Shown here: positions 8,768 through 16,693 of the stretch, one piece after another
How the letters are laid out: every line of letters starts with the position of its first letter
How positions within the stretch are numbered: position 1 is the first letter of the stretch
DNA from: Corynebacterium pseudodiphtheriticum DSM 44287
Lineage (GTDB): Bacteria > Actinomycetota > Actinomycetes > Mycobacteriales > Mycobacteriaceae
Assembly (NCBI RefSeq): GCF_000688415.1
Contig: NZ_JIAH01000005.1
Coordinates: 62,001 to 126,000 of the forward strand
Length of the DNA stretch: 64,000 nt
Direction of reading: 5' to 3'
The notes under the pieces: generated by a model
Seen by the model: the letters and a program-made list of their open reading frames with translations, nothing else
What the model was told of the DNA's origin: nothing
The model's database searches: none
Position numbers and translations under genes: made by a program

Positions 8768-10141
8768 TTATGCTTCCCGCGGGGCAGCATCAACGGCGGC
8801 AGGGGCGCGTACAGTCAAAGCAGCAATGGCTGTGGTGAGTGGAACCGCCAAGACCAGGGCAATCGCTCCGGTAACCGAACGCAGAATTTCCGTAGCCATG
8901 ATGTCACTGCTGAGAATTTGCCCCAGCGGACGACCAGAAATGCTTAGCAGCAACAGCGTCGGCAAGGCCACACCCGTATAGCTTAAGACCAGGGTGTATA
9001 CCATCGACGCAATATGGTCACGGCCGACGCGCATGGCACCAGCGAACAAGCGTAAGGGCTTCGCGCCGGGTTCCAGTTCGCGCATTTCGTTGACGGTGGA
9101 GGCTTGCGCGATGGTGACGTCGTTAAGAACACCGAGCGCGCCAATGATCATGCCCGCGAGCATCAATCCAGAAATGCTGACTCCTGGCAGATAAACCAGG
9201 ATATTCAAATTATTTTCATCGCCCAGGCCACGGATGCCGGCGGTGGCCACCGCAAGCGTCGACAAGCCCACGGATAGGCACAATGCCAACAGCGTCCCGC
9301 CCATGGCACTAGCAGTTTTCCAGCTGAAACCATGTACCAAAAACAGCACCAAGAACAGCACCGCGGCGCCGCAGGTGAGTGCAAGCAGAATAGCGGAACC
9401 ACCGTGGATGAGCCCGGGAATAAGAAACGCCGCGATCACAGCCAGAGTGATGACCAGGCCGAATACTGCGCGTAGGCCGCGCCAGGCGCCAACCGCGATG
9501 ATCAGGATGACCGCCGCTGCCAGCCAAAGCCACATAGTGGTGCTGCGTTGGAAATCTTGAAAACCATAGATGCCGGCGTCATGCTTGGAAAGAGCGATCC
9601 TGTCGCCCTCTTCCAATTGCGGATTACCCGGGATTTCTGGGTGGATCTCCAGCAGCGTGCGTTGGCCTTCATGTTCACCGGAAGTTAAATCGATAATCGC
9701 GTGGGTGCAATCGTTTGGCGCCTCTGGGTTGGTTTGCGGGGAAGTGTCAAAGACCTGGCCATTCGACGGGGAACCGCACATGCCGGGCTGGACGATGGCG
9801 ACGGTGCCGTCGACAAGCTCACCGGAAAGTGACGAGGTTTGCTCGAATTGCTCACTGACCGGGGGCTCTTCATTTGGTGGCCATTGGATGATAAACCCAA
9901 TGATCGTCGCTGCAGCCGCGAGGATGAGCCCGGCTGCGAGTACGCGCTGAGGCCACGTCCAGGTTTTGATGGCGCTGAGGCTGCGACCGGATGGCTGATG
10001 TTCGGGTTGCGCCGATTGTTGGCCCGGCCGTGTGGTCTCCGTTGTTTGCGGGGCGGGCGCTGCTTGGTTGGCGGACTGTTTTTGCTGTGCAAGCAGCGAT
10101 TGTGCGGACTGCGACGAACTAGTGCGGTGATGGCGACCCAT
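8768..10141 (-). CDS. YibE/F family membrane protein
   Basis: The 457-residue protein has a Ser/Gln/Pro-rich cytoplasmic N-terminus (about 65 residues), one membrane span (about 68-88), an extracytoplasmic domain (about 95-205, with GMCGSP and two further Cys), then a block of seven or eight spans that forms the YibE/F domain. The segment VLNDVTIAQASTVNEMRELEP between spans is typical of the family. Function is unestablished; some Firmicutes members are annotated as transporters. It starts next to the SRP RNA gene, divergently oriented. Confidence 0.85.
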   Translation of the reverse strand: MGRHHRTSSSQSAQSLLAQQKQSANQAAPAPQTTETTRPGQQSAQPEHQPSGRSLSAIKTWTWPQRVLAAGLILAAAATIIGFIIQWPPNEEPPVSEQFEQTSSLSGELVDGTVAIVQPGMCGSPSNGQVFDTSPQTNPEAPNDCTHAIIDLTSGEHEGQRTLLEIHPEIPGNPQLEEGDRIALSKHDAGIYGFQDFQRSTTMWLWLAAAVILIIAVGAWRGLRAVFGLVITLAVIAAFLIPGLIHGGSAILLALTCGAAVLFLVLFLVHGFSWKTASAMGGTLLALCLSVGLSTLAVATAGIRGLGDENNLNILVYLPGVSISGLMLAGMIIGALGVLNDVTIAQASTVNEMRELEPGAKPLRLFAGAMRVGRDHIASMVYTLVLSYTGVALPTLLLLSISGRPLGQILSSDIMATEILRSVTGAIALVLAVPLTTAIAALTVRAPAAVDAAPREA

Positions 10142-10275
10142 GGGCTAAGAATATCGCCTGCGTGCAGTGTTGCCTAAAAATCTGGTGGCAGAGCGTTGGT
10201 TCAGTGCATGTTTCCGTGGTCTCGTGATGCCGTCAGGTTAGACCACAGCGGTGGCGATGTGGTAGGTTTGTCTGC

Positions 10276-10365
10276 AGGATCTCGCGTGGCGTTCATCCTC
10301 TCAACTCCCCCAGGGCAGGAATGCAGCAAGGGTACGGAGGCTCTGGCGGGTGCGCGGGGTCCGTT
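10276..10365 (+). ncRNA. ffs: Signal recognition particle RNA, small bacterial type
   Basis: The conserved apical core is present: CAGGGCAGGAATGCAGCAAG followed by GGTACGG, matching the GGAA tetraloop side and the AGCA internal loop that bind Ffh. The outer helix closes exactly, GATCTCGCG (10278-10286) with CGCGGGGTC (10353-10361), and T-rich DNA follows. The RNA (about 90 nt) pairs with Ffh to target membrane proteins co-translationally. Location upstream of aspT-dnaX is the usual corynebacterial one. The exact 5' end is uncertain by several bases. Confidence 0.9.
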
Positions 10366-10389
10366 TTTGTTACCTGCTTTGTAAGGGTT

Positions 10390-10454
10390 GGGTTATGCGG
10401 GTTATGGGGATATGCGACAAAGTCGGGTTAAACGACAAGGGTTAACCGGCAAAG
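10390..10454. repeat. Cluster of GGGTTA...CGACAA repeats
   Basis: The stretch contains GGGTTATGCGGGTTATG, then ATATGCGACAAA, then two tandem 14-mers GGGTTAAACGACAA (10425-10438) and GGGTTAACCGGCAA (10439-10452). Related copies are at 11336-11350, 42535-42550 and, inverted, at 16427-16450. All are intergenic or at gene ends. Function is unknown. Confidence 0.55.
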
Positions 10455-10486
10455 TCGTGCACCCGAGTAGTAACGAGAGAAAATAA

Positions 10487-11302
10487 ATGAAAACCGTGTT
10501 TAGAACGCTGCTGGCTCTCGGAGTCATTTCCGAAATCGCAGTGGTGACCCTCTCGGCGACGTTGCCGTCACTCTCTGGCTGGTGGGTATTAGCCCCTATC
10601 TCCGTCATCGCCGTAGCTTTCATGCTGTTGTTTGTTGGGATGGCTATGGACCGGCGGAAGAAAGGATCTTGGTCGGTTTCACTCTCTCAAACTGCCGAAC
10701 GTTTCGGGGTTCCTAGACTGGCACTGGCTTTGCTGGTTTCGGAGATCAGCTCGCTGTGGTCGCTCACCAAAATTTTTACACGCCCCGCTTCCCCTGCCGG
10801 TGCCGACGCCCACCCCGGGTACAAGAACCTACGAACCGTGGTTACCTTAATCGTCGCTCTAGTCATCGTTGAAATCATTGTCATACACCTGGCTGTGCCA
10901 AGCCAATTTTGGCGCATTTTGCTGCTGGTGCTGAGCATCTACGCACTCTTATTATTAATCGGGTTTTACACTTCTATTAAGGTCAATCCGCATCTTCTCA
11001 CACCGCGGGGCTTAAAAATTCGACGTGGCCACAGATTCGTGTGTGAGATTCCATGGGAAAACCTGGCACGGGCGCAAAAGGCTGGTCCCGGGCAGGGCGG
11101 TGACATCATTATCAATGAAGACGGAGAAGTTAGGCTCCCAGTTCTGAGCGAAGTTAACGTCAGACTTGAGATGGAGCCACCGGTCTCGGCGGAAGACCTG
11201 CACAAAGGACGGGTCGATGTGACTGCAGTCGAAATTTACTGCGACGACAGAAATTCTTTCCTTGATTCGGTTGCTGAGGCGTGGCGGTCACGCACTATGT
11301 GA
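10487..11302 (+). CDS. Membrane protein of unknown function
   Basis: The 271-residue protein is not recognised. The N-terminal half has four likely membrane spans (about residues 5-24, 31-52, 112-133 and 139-160), with a cytoplasmic loop rich in basic and Ser residues between spans two and three. The C-terminal 105 residues are soluble, with LLTPRGLKIRRGHRFVCEIP followed by a Trp-Glu pair, an arrangement reminiscent of bacterial PH-like membrane proteins. That likeness is only suggestive. Spacing to ffs leaves room for its own promoter. Confidence 0.6.
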   Translation: MKTVFRTLLALGVISEIAVVTLSATLPSLSGWWVLAPISVIAVAFMLLFVGMAMDRRKKGSWSVSLSQTAERFGVPRLALALLVSEISSLWSLTKIFTRPASPAGADAHPGYKNLRTVVTLIVALVIVEIIVIHLAVPSQFWRILLLVLSIYALLLLIGFYTSIKVNPHLLTPRGLKIRRGHRFVCEIPWENLARAQKAGPGQGGDIIINEDGEVRLPVLSEVNVRLEMEPPVSAEDLHKGRVDVTAVEIYCDDRNSFLDSVAEAWRSRTM

Positions 11303-11344
11303 GAACTTAACGCAAGAGCTCACGATCACTGTTGGGGGTTAAAC

Positions 11345-11572
11345 GACAAAACGAAGTGCGGACATTCCGCCGTCGTGGTGGTTGGTGATTGCGGCCAGCC
11401 CATCACAATCAACCAGTCGAAATGATCCGGAGCTGGCAGCCCATCACCTTCATATACACGTGAGTAGGACAGCTCATGGCCACGAGCTTGCGCCCATTGC
11501 GCATAAGCCCCGGGGGGGCCTCAAGGCCTCGTGCACGACGAAGTGAATGCGGCTATTGGGGCGATTGTCCAT
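11345..11572 (-). pseudogene. Truncated class I glutamine amidotransferase fragment
   Basis: The minus strand starts at an ATG at 11572 (good GAGGAG upstream) and reads IHFVVHEA. After one frameshift near a run of C residues it continues as GAYAQWAQARGHELSYSRVY and LPAPDHFDWLIVMG, then PQSPTTTTAECPHF. This is the N-terminal quarter of a GMP-synthase-like amidotransferase. The catalytic Cys and His parts are missing. Homology ends at about 11350, exactly where a GGGTTAAACGACAAA repeat begins. It is dead by truncation and frameshift. Confidence 0.8.
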
Positions 11573-11642
11573 ATTCGAATCCTCTCCTCGCCTGCACTAT
11601 AGCTGGAAGCAGGTACAAGGTGAGGCGGAATAGCAGGATTGC

Positions 11643-12403
11643 TGCCAGCGGCTCGTTCAGCGAGGGATACATTTCAATTTCTTTCCACTCGCCACCGAAG
11701 TCGTATTCGGTGCCGTCTGCCAGGCGAACCTTGCCAGTGCCCTCCAGGTCGGTGCCTTTGTTTAGCTGCTCCACGATGTACTGGGTGGACTCGCGGGTGG
11801 TGCGGGCACAGTCGTCGTAGTCGACCCAGGCAGCATAAGTCTCGAGCATTGCAAACTCCGGGGAGTGTGACTTATCTACGCCCTCGTTGCGGAAGTTGCG
11901 GTTGATCTCGAAGACGCGATCTATGCCGCCGACCACAGCGCGCTTGAGGAATAGCTCTGGAGTAATGCGCAGGTACAGGTCGATATCCAGATCGTTGTAG
12001 CGCTATCGCACGCGCGTTTCTTCGTTCATTTCAGCGAAGGCCACGGGTAGCGGGCGCAGGGACTTCGCGGCTATGACCCACTCGCTGGCCATCACGGATA
12101 GCTCGCCCCGGAGGGAGGCAATAACGCGACCGGTCACCCCGATGAAGTCACCGAGGTCGACATCTTGGGTTTCTTCGCCTGTGGCGAGGTAAGTGATGCC
12201 CTCATTCTCCGCCGACGTAGCTTCCGCTTCGCCGTCATCTTTCCGCACAGCCCAACGTGCGCGAACCTCGGACAGGGAGTGGGTCCGCGGCACTTCTACT
12301 GGGTAGGCATCCTCCCGGATTCGAGAATCCGCTGACGCTTGTCGCGCCGGATGCGAAGCTGTTCTGGAACGTCGAAAGCTGGGGCTTTCGATGCGTCAGT
12401 CAC
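11643..12403 (-). pseudogene. Degraded lysyl-tRNA synthetase (lysS-type)
   Basis: The minus strand from a GTG at 12403 reads [19 protein letters not shown], needs a frameshift near 12318, continues [16 protein letters not shown], lacks about 40 residues of the anticodon-binding OB fold, then reads [18 protein letters not shown] to an in-frame TAG at 12003-12005. Beyond it, about 75 residues are deleted before [20 protein letters not shown] and [20 protein letters not shown] (class II motif 2). Homology ends after EMYPSLNEPLA, losing motif 3. At least five lesions show an old pseudogene; a functional lysS must exist elsewhere. Confidence 0.92.
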
Positions 12404-12424
12404 GGGTCATAAGTCTTGCGCACC

Positions 12425-13633
12425 TTAAATCAACCAGTCATTAGGGCTAAACAGCTCGAAGTGGATTCCCTTCGGTGCCAGCGCATCGGCGTTTTCGGCC
12501 AGCTGGTCGCGCTGGTTCTGCAGGAAGTTGCTGCCACCACAGAGGTACCAGCGGGCGCCCTGCGGGATCAGCCCCTCTTCGGCCAGTGCCTTCAGATCGA
12601 CCGATTCTCCATTGTCGCGGTAGCGGGCGATATGGCGGGCTTCGCCCTTATCGGCCAGGCCGACAACGTGGGAGTCCGTGATGTCGCGTTGAGCGTAGGA
12701 GTCTGGGGTGGCGTCCGCATGAATAACGGTGACGGCGGGTACCGCGCTGGAGGCAGAGCGGGCAACCAGTGCGGCCAGCATGCCGGTCATTGGGGTCGAA
12801 CCGATTCCCTGAGAGACGAGCACCGCGGGCGCGTCGTCTTCCTGCAGCACCAGGTCGCCAGCCGGAAGTGTGGCTTGCACCTTCCCGTCGATTTCCACCT
12901 CATCCATGAGGAAGGAGCTGACCTCACCATCGCGCTGCACGGCGATGGTGAAGCTTTCCGCAGTGGTGCCGACGATCGAGTATTGGCGCAGCTGGCGAGC
13001 ACCATCTGGGAGCTGTACACCGACGGAAACATACTGGCCAGGTAGCGCATCACTGAAGTCCACACCACTGAAGGTGAACTCCACGACATTGTCGGAAAGC
13101 TGCTTTTTCTCCTGCAGGGTCACGGTACGGAAGACGTCGCCGTCGGCCACGTCGGCGGAGCGGTAGAGGTTGCGTTCGAAGTCGATGAGGGCCTTGGCCA
13201 TTAGCCAGTAGACCTCATCCCAGGCAGCGGCGACCTCGGGGGTGACTACGTCCTCACCCAGCACTTCAACAATCGCGGCGAACAGGTTGTCGTGCACGAT
13301 CTGGTACTGGGCCTCGGTGATACCGAGAGAGACGTGCTTGTGGCCGATGCGAGAGAGCATGTCGCGCGGGTCCGGGGCATCCGGGGTGACCAGCATGGAG
13401 GCGAAGGTAGCAATCGAGGCGGCCAAGGCTTTCTGCTGCTCGCCGGAGCGCTGGTTGCCGCGATTAAACAGGTCCGAAATCAGTTCTGGATGCTTGCCGA
13501 ACATGGTGCGGTAAAAGACGGGAGCGATGTCTTCGATTGCACCGCCGACGATGGGCAGGGTCGCCTTGACGATCTCTTCGTTTTCGGGGGTCAGGGCGAT
13601 GTCGGTCGTCTGTGGCTGAGTTGAGATATACAT
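12425..13633 (-). CDS. hmp: Flavohaemoprotein, nitric oxide dioxygenase
   Basis: The 402-residue protein converts NO and O2 to nitrate with NAD(P)H in the cytoplasm. A globin domain occupies about residues 1-145 (proximal His in IGHKHVSLGI), an FAD domain about 155-255 (RQYSIVG) and an NAD domain 265-400 (VSQGIGSTPM, WYLCGG). Length is normal. It follows nsrR by 19 bp on the same strand, so the two form an operon under the operator at 14160-14194. The lysS remnant ends just downstream. G+C looks higher than in the surrounding genes. Confidence 0.95.
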   Translation of the reverse strand: MYISTQPQTTDIALTPENEEIVKATLPIVGGAIEDIAPVFYRTMFGKHPELISDLFNRGNQRSGEQQKALAASIATFASMLVTPDAPDPRDMLSRIGHKHVSLGITEAQYQIVHDNLFAAIVEVLGEDVVTPEVAAAWDEVYWLMAKALIDFERNLYRSADVADGDVFRTVTLQEKKQLSDNVVEFTFSGVDFSDALPGQYVSVGVQLPDGARQLRQYSIVGTTAESFTIAVQRDGEVSSFLMDEVEIDGKVQATLPAGDLVLQEDDAPAVLVSQGIGSTPMTGMLAALVARSASSAVPAVTVIHADATPDSYAQRDITDSHVVGLADKGEARHIARYRDNGESVDLKALAEEGLIPQGARWYLCGGSNFLQNQRDQLAENADALAPKGIHFELFSPNDWLI

Positions 13634-13652
13634 GGTGTTTGCTTCGAACTCC

Positions 13653-14138
13653 TTATGCCGTCACGCCAGAGCTCTGCTGAGTGCGCGGTAAGCCCAGAGC
13701 CTGTCGTGTTGGGTTTTCTCCGAATGGCGCGGGCGCGGTATTCGCGATCAAGTCGCCAATTGTGTCTCCATCCAGCTCCGCAAAGAAGGCTTCACGGGCG
13801 GCAGCAAGGCGGCTCCGGAGAGCACAGTCGCGCGAGGCCAGAGGGCAGTTTTGGCCCCCTTCGCAATCCACGACTTCGCCGGGGCCTTCCAATTGGCGCA
13901 GGATTTTTCCCACGCTTGCTTGGCGGGTGTCATCCGCCAGATACACTCCACCGTTTCTGCCCCGCACGGCAGCTACCCATCCCAGTTCAACCAAGCGGGC
14001 GTTTACCTTTGCCACGTGGTTGGTTGATCCGTTGATGCGCGTCGCGAGATCAGAGATCGTCACTCTCTGTCCTGGCTGCAGATCCCCTAAAACCATGAGG
14101 GTCCGCAAGCCCAGATCTGCGAACGTGGTCAAGTGCAT
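13653..14138 (-). CDS. nsrR: Rrf2-family NO-sensing repressor NsrR
   Basis: The 161-residue regulator has the Rrf2 winged helix (TISDLATRINGSTNHVAKVN) and the Fe-S cysteines: CEGGQNCPLASRDC at about residues 94-107 gives three Cys spaced as in NsrR. NO attack on the cluster is known to release NsrR from DNA. It sits directly upstream of hmp, the classic NsrR target, and has a 35-bp palindrome 22 bp before its own start, so autoregulation of nsrR-hmp is expected. The C-terminal 30 residues are unconserved. IscR is excluded by context and by the absence of isc genes. Confidence 0.9.
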   Translation of the reverse strand: MHLTTFADLGLRTLMVLGDLQPGQRVTISDLATRINGSTNHVAKVNARLVELGWVAAVRGRNGGVYLADDTRQASVGKILRQLEGPGEVVDCEGGQNCPLASRDCALRSRLAAAREAFFAELDGDTIGDLIANTAPAPFGENPTRQALGLPRTQQSSGVTA

Positions 14139-14159
14139 AATTCCACCCTAAGCGTCAAT

Positions 14160-14194
14160 CAATAAAAGATCTATCTCAGATGCATCTTTTATTG
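14160..14194. promoter_or_regulatory. NsrR-type operator, 35-bp near-perfect palindrome
   Basis: The outer arms CAATAAAAGAT and ATCTTTTATTG are exact inverted copies; the inner 13 bp are also nearly symmetric around a C at 14177. The inner right part reads AGATGCATCTT, matching the AAGATGCAT core of NsrR sites in Streptomyces and proteobacteria. It ends 22 bp before... the nsrR coding start lies at 14138 on the minus strand, so the site overlaps the expected promoter of nsrR-hmp. Confidence 0.85.
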
Positions 14195-14641
14195 TGGTTT
14201 GTAGCCAACGCAACATTTCCGCATTTTTTCAGAGTCAATGCGACGTTTTTTAATGCCCTAACCACCGCCGGCACTACCCCTCATCCCCTAACGGGCTATC
14301 CCATTACGTTGTTAGCAGTTCCACATCAGGGCCCCGAAGGTTCATAGCCTGTCCACCCGATTAGGCGAGCTATATTTATGTTCGTTCACACCGTCCGAAA
14401 GGACAGTGGAACTAGTCGCTGGCTTCGGTATGGCTTATTCCTGTCCCTGTCTGACAATGATCCAGGGGGTGATGTCGTCGAAGACAGTGACATATTCAAA
14501 CTGCTAATAGGAACCTGACCCAGCCCAGGTGGTATGAGGTCTCACAGTAATGTGGATGCCAGTGCCAAGTATGTCCGACCAACCCCAGCGATGAAGCTTA
14601 AATAATCCAACTTCTAATTCATCGCTAGCAGGCACACACCC
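14195..14641. other. Non-coding stretch before the IS110 remnant
   Basis: About 450 bp with no convincing gene on either strand. The right part (from about 14500) is probably the left flank of the IS110 element, since the transposase start follows at 14642. Nothing else was recognised. Confidence 0.4.
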
Positions 14642-15537
14642 ATGGCTTATGACTTCGTCATTGGCATGGACGTCGGCAAATACTTCCACCACGCCTGCGT
14701 CCTCGCCCATGCCGGTCTTCACCTTCCGGATACCCTGCGCAACCTCGACCGCGTTGAGGAAGTCTTCTGCCAGCTGAAAGTTCTCAACGGTATCGACGAA
14801 GACCTTGCCCGGGCCTACACACGCCTGATTAACCAGATGCGATCTGCGCTCGTGAGAACCTATCCTGCATTCGAACATGTCCTGCGCGGACAGATGATTC
14901 ACCGAAAGTGGATCCTCCACCTACTTGCGAAATACGGTGGTCCCACCGAGATTCGACGCGTCGGTAAAGCACGCCTTAAAGCCTTTGCGCGCAGTCACAG
15001 AGCGCAATCCTGAGCCTGTCATCGATGCCATGCTTGCTGCCATCGATGGGCAGACCGTGTCCATTGCCGGCGCAGAATACGCCGAACTTGGCGTAGCAAT
15101 GTCCGCCACAGATGCACTGGCCAAAACTAGGCCATCGTAAGGAAATCGAGGCGCAGGTACTTGAACTTATTCAGGACATTCCGCAGACCGAGATTCTTTT
15201 ATCCATGCCCGGTATCGGCCCGCGTAGCACCGCGCAGATCCTCATGACTGTTGGCGATATGTCCGACTTCCCCGATGCAGCGCACTTAGCGTCCTATGCA
15301 GGCCTATCACCGCGGACGAATCAGTCGACAACGTCCATTATGTCGAATTCGCCTAACCAGGCTGGCAACAAAAAATTAAAGAACGCCCTATGGCAATCGT
15401 CTTTTGCATCGATCAGATTCCACGAGCGTTCCCGGCAATTCTATGAACGAAAACGCAAAGAAGGCAAAGGACACAACGCCGCCGTCGTCGAACTCACCCA
15501 CGGAGTTGACAACCTATATAGGAATCCCCCCTGTTAG
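14642..15537 (+). pseudogene. IS110-family transposase, internally deleted and frameshifted
   Basis: The start MAYDFVIGMDVGKYFHHACV is the DEDD-domain N-terminus of IS110 transposases with its first Asp. After about 25 residues it jumps to HLPDTLRNLDRVEEVF, so roughly 80-90 residues including later acidic catalytic residues are gone. The frame shifts near 14990 (to PEPVIDAMLAAIDGQTVSIA) and again near 15120. The C-terminal Transposase_20 domain is then intact: EILLSMPGIGPRSTAQILM, HLASYAGLSPRT and the Ser-containing NKKLKNALWQSSFASI. The element cannot move by itself. A small GGGG/CCCC hairpin lies at 15525-15541. Confidence 0.9.
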
Positions 15538-15591
15538 AGGGGCACAAAGCCGGCAAGGGGTTGCAGGTCTTAGTGAATTTAGCTGAATCCG

Positions 15592-15846
15592 CTAGAAGCG
15601 GCCGGTTATGCCGTATGCTTCGGCTGAGGGGCGGGTTTTGATCAGGGCGTCGAGCATATCCACCGCCAATCTGATGGATTGTAGTGCGTCTATGCCGCCG
15701 ACTGACAGGTTTCCGGCGTCCAGGCCTTCTGTGAAGATTTCACAGATCCAATCGTTTCCATCTTGGTAGGGGGCGCGTAGCCCCACGGTGAATTCTCCTT
15801 CATCATCGCGGTAGGTTCTTTGGGCGATGACCCTATGTTCGCTCAT
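15592..15846 (-). CDS. 84-residue protein, DUF6968-like
   Basis: A small soluble protein with a compact mixed pattern: EHRVIAQRTYRDDEGEFTVG (beta), WICEIFTEG, and a C-terminal helix ALQSIRLAVDMLDALI. This pattern resembles the small DUF6968 family of unknown function, which I recall only in outline. The ATG at 15846 overlaps the stop of the 37-residue ORF upstream (ATGA), so translation is probably coupled. The pair lies between an IS110 remnant and IS-end repeats, in accessory DNA. Confidence 0.6.
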   Translation of the reverse strand: MSEHRVIAQRTYRDDEGEFTVGLRAPYQDGNDWICEIFTEGLDAGNLSVGGIDALQSIRLAVDMLDALIKTRPSAEAYGITGRF

Positions 15847-15956
15847 CGGCGGCAGTTTGCGTATTGAACGGCTGCGGCAGATCCCATACTGCTGATGAGA
15901 GAGCCGACGATTGCGGCGTTGATGATTAGTTTTTTAGTGGAGAGGTGTTTGGACAT
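15843..15956 (-). CDS. 37-residue peptide with signal-peptide-like sequence
   Basis: This ORF is too short for usual gene calls. It starts MSKHLSTKKLIINAAIVG: a basic N-terminus (K3, K8, K9), then a hydrophobic core, a small-residue region ending SAAA at about 26-29, and a short tail with one Cys. That layout fits an exported peptide or a single-span membrane peptide. AGAAAGAA precedes the ATG, and its TGA overlaps the next start codon. No homologue is recognised; the support is ribosome site, coupling and composition. Confidence 0.5.
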   Translation of the reverse strand: MSKHLSTKKLIINAAIVGSLISSMGSAAAVQYANCRR

Positions 15957-15995
15957 CTCGGTTCTTTCTAGTTGTGGGATGTGAGCCGGGCTGGT

Positions 15996-16031
15996 TGAAG
16001 TGTCCTAGTTTTTGTTCCGTTTGAGTAGATG
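15996..16031 (+). repeat. IS terminus, second copy
   Basis: The 36 bases match 3781-3816 at 34 positions, including the shared TTTTGTTCCGTTTGAGTAGA and the following ATG. Beyond the ATG the two copies diverge at once. This marks the end of an element whose body has been lost. Confidence 0.7.
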
Positions 16032-16211
16032 AGCATCTCTTCAATTACGCCAATGAAATGTGACCACGAGGCAAAGACAACGTGCCCTGCGTTGTCGATG
16101 GCTATATCCCGGCAGAAGACTTGTCGATACAAGCCGCGCTCGCTGTCAACCATTCGTGAATAACGAGTGTGTGGACTCCTCGGTCCTGAGGCTTGGCCAT
16201 TCAATTCAGCC

Positions 16212-16281
16212 ATGGTGCATTTTTGCAAATAGGGCCGCTGAAAATGGCCTTTTTTAGTCCCTATTTGCAAAAGTGCACCAT
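16212..16281. repeat. 23-bp inverted repeat pair around 24 bp
   Basis: ATGGTGCATTTTTGCAAAT plus AGGG at 16212-16234 and its inverse at 16259-16281 match at 22 of 23 positions, separated by a 24-bp A/T-rich centre containing TTTTTT. The arrangement could be two IS terminal repeats left after collapse of the element, a tiny MITE, or a long hairpin. No open frame gives it meaning. Confidence 0.75.
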
Positions 16282-16494
16282 CTGCCAATACAAAGCGCCG
16301 AAAGGACGGCGAAAAGAGGTTTCCCTGGGGTAAGGAAGACGGTTAAGGGGGGGGCAAAGTGAGAGTCAACGGACCAACAAAGCTTCCGGCACCGCGCAAA
16401 GCCGCAAACACCCCCGGTGCACACTTTTTGTCGCATATCCCGCATAACCCTTCCCATGTTGGGGCTAGGTATGGATCCTTGGGGCTTTGCCAAA

Positions 16495-16524
16495 TTGACA
16501 CTCGGATAGACCATCTTGTCTATT
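16495..16524 (+). promoter_or_regulatory. Probable promoter with internal inverted repeat
   Basis: TTGACA (16495-16500) is a consensus -35. TCTATT (16519-16524) at 18-bp spacing is a possible -10. Between and overlapping them, ATAGAC and GTCTAT (16506-16511 and 16518-16523) form a 6-6-6 inverted repeat suitable for a repressor. It lies about 170 bp upstream of the ABC operon. The assignment is by inspection only. Confidence 0.45.
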
Positions 16525-16693
16525 AATCTTCCGTAGCTGATGCAGCGTTACTGAATGGACTGAAAAGTTACGTTAACTGCACTTGTGCTCAATACCGGTT
16601 ATATAGCTGTGAATTTAGAAATTGACTCTGCCATGTGTTCTGGCTTACGTTTAAACCCTTACTGAACCGATTGGTCTACTTAAGGAAGAACGC

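Larger units (their letters stand above)
15957..16693. other. Gene-poor stretch with IS debris and repeats
   Basis: About 740 bp without a supported gene. It holds the IS-end copy at 15996-16031, a 23-bp inverted repeat at 16212-16281, an inverted copy of the CGACAAA repeat at 16427-16450 and a likely promoter near 16495 for the ABC operon. A minus-strand frame from 16213 down to 15968 (MAELNGQASGPRSPHTRYSR, then IDNAGHVVFASWSHF) looks protein-like and may be the stub of a gene cut by the IS end, but I cannot identify it. Confidence 0.5.

Noticed and set aside
8539-8793. 84-residue frame with repeated TYDIRHT units
   Set aside because: Product of reading the 7-bp array; three repeat units make 21 bases and give a periodic peptide in every frame.
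16254-16514. 86-codon minus-strand frame upstream of the ABC operon
   Set aside because: No ribosome site, crosses the inverted repeat and the promoter, and gives a Cys-rich, unrecognisable product.
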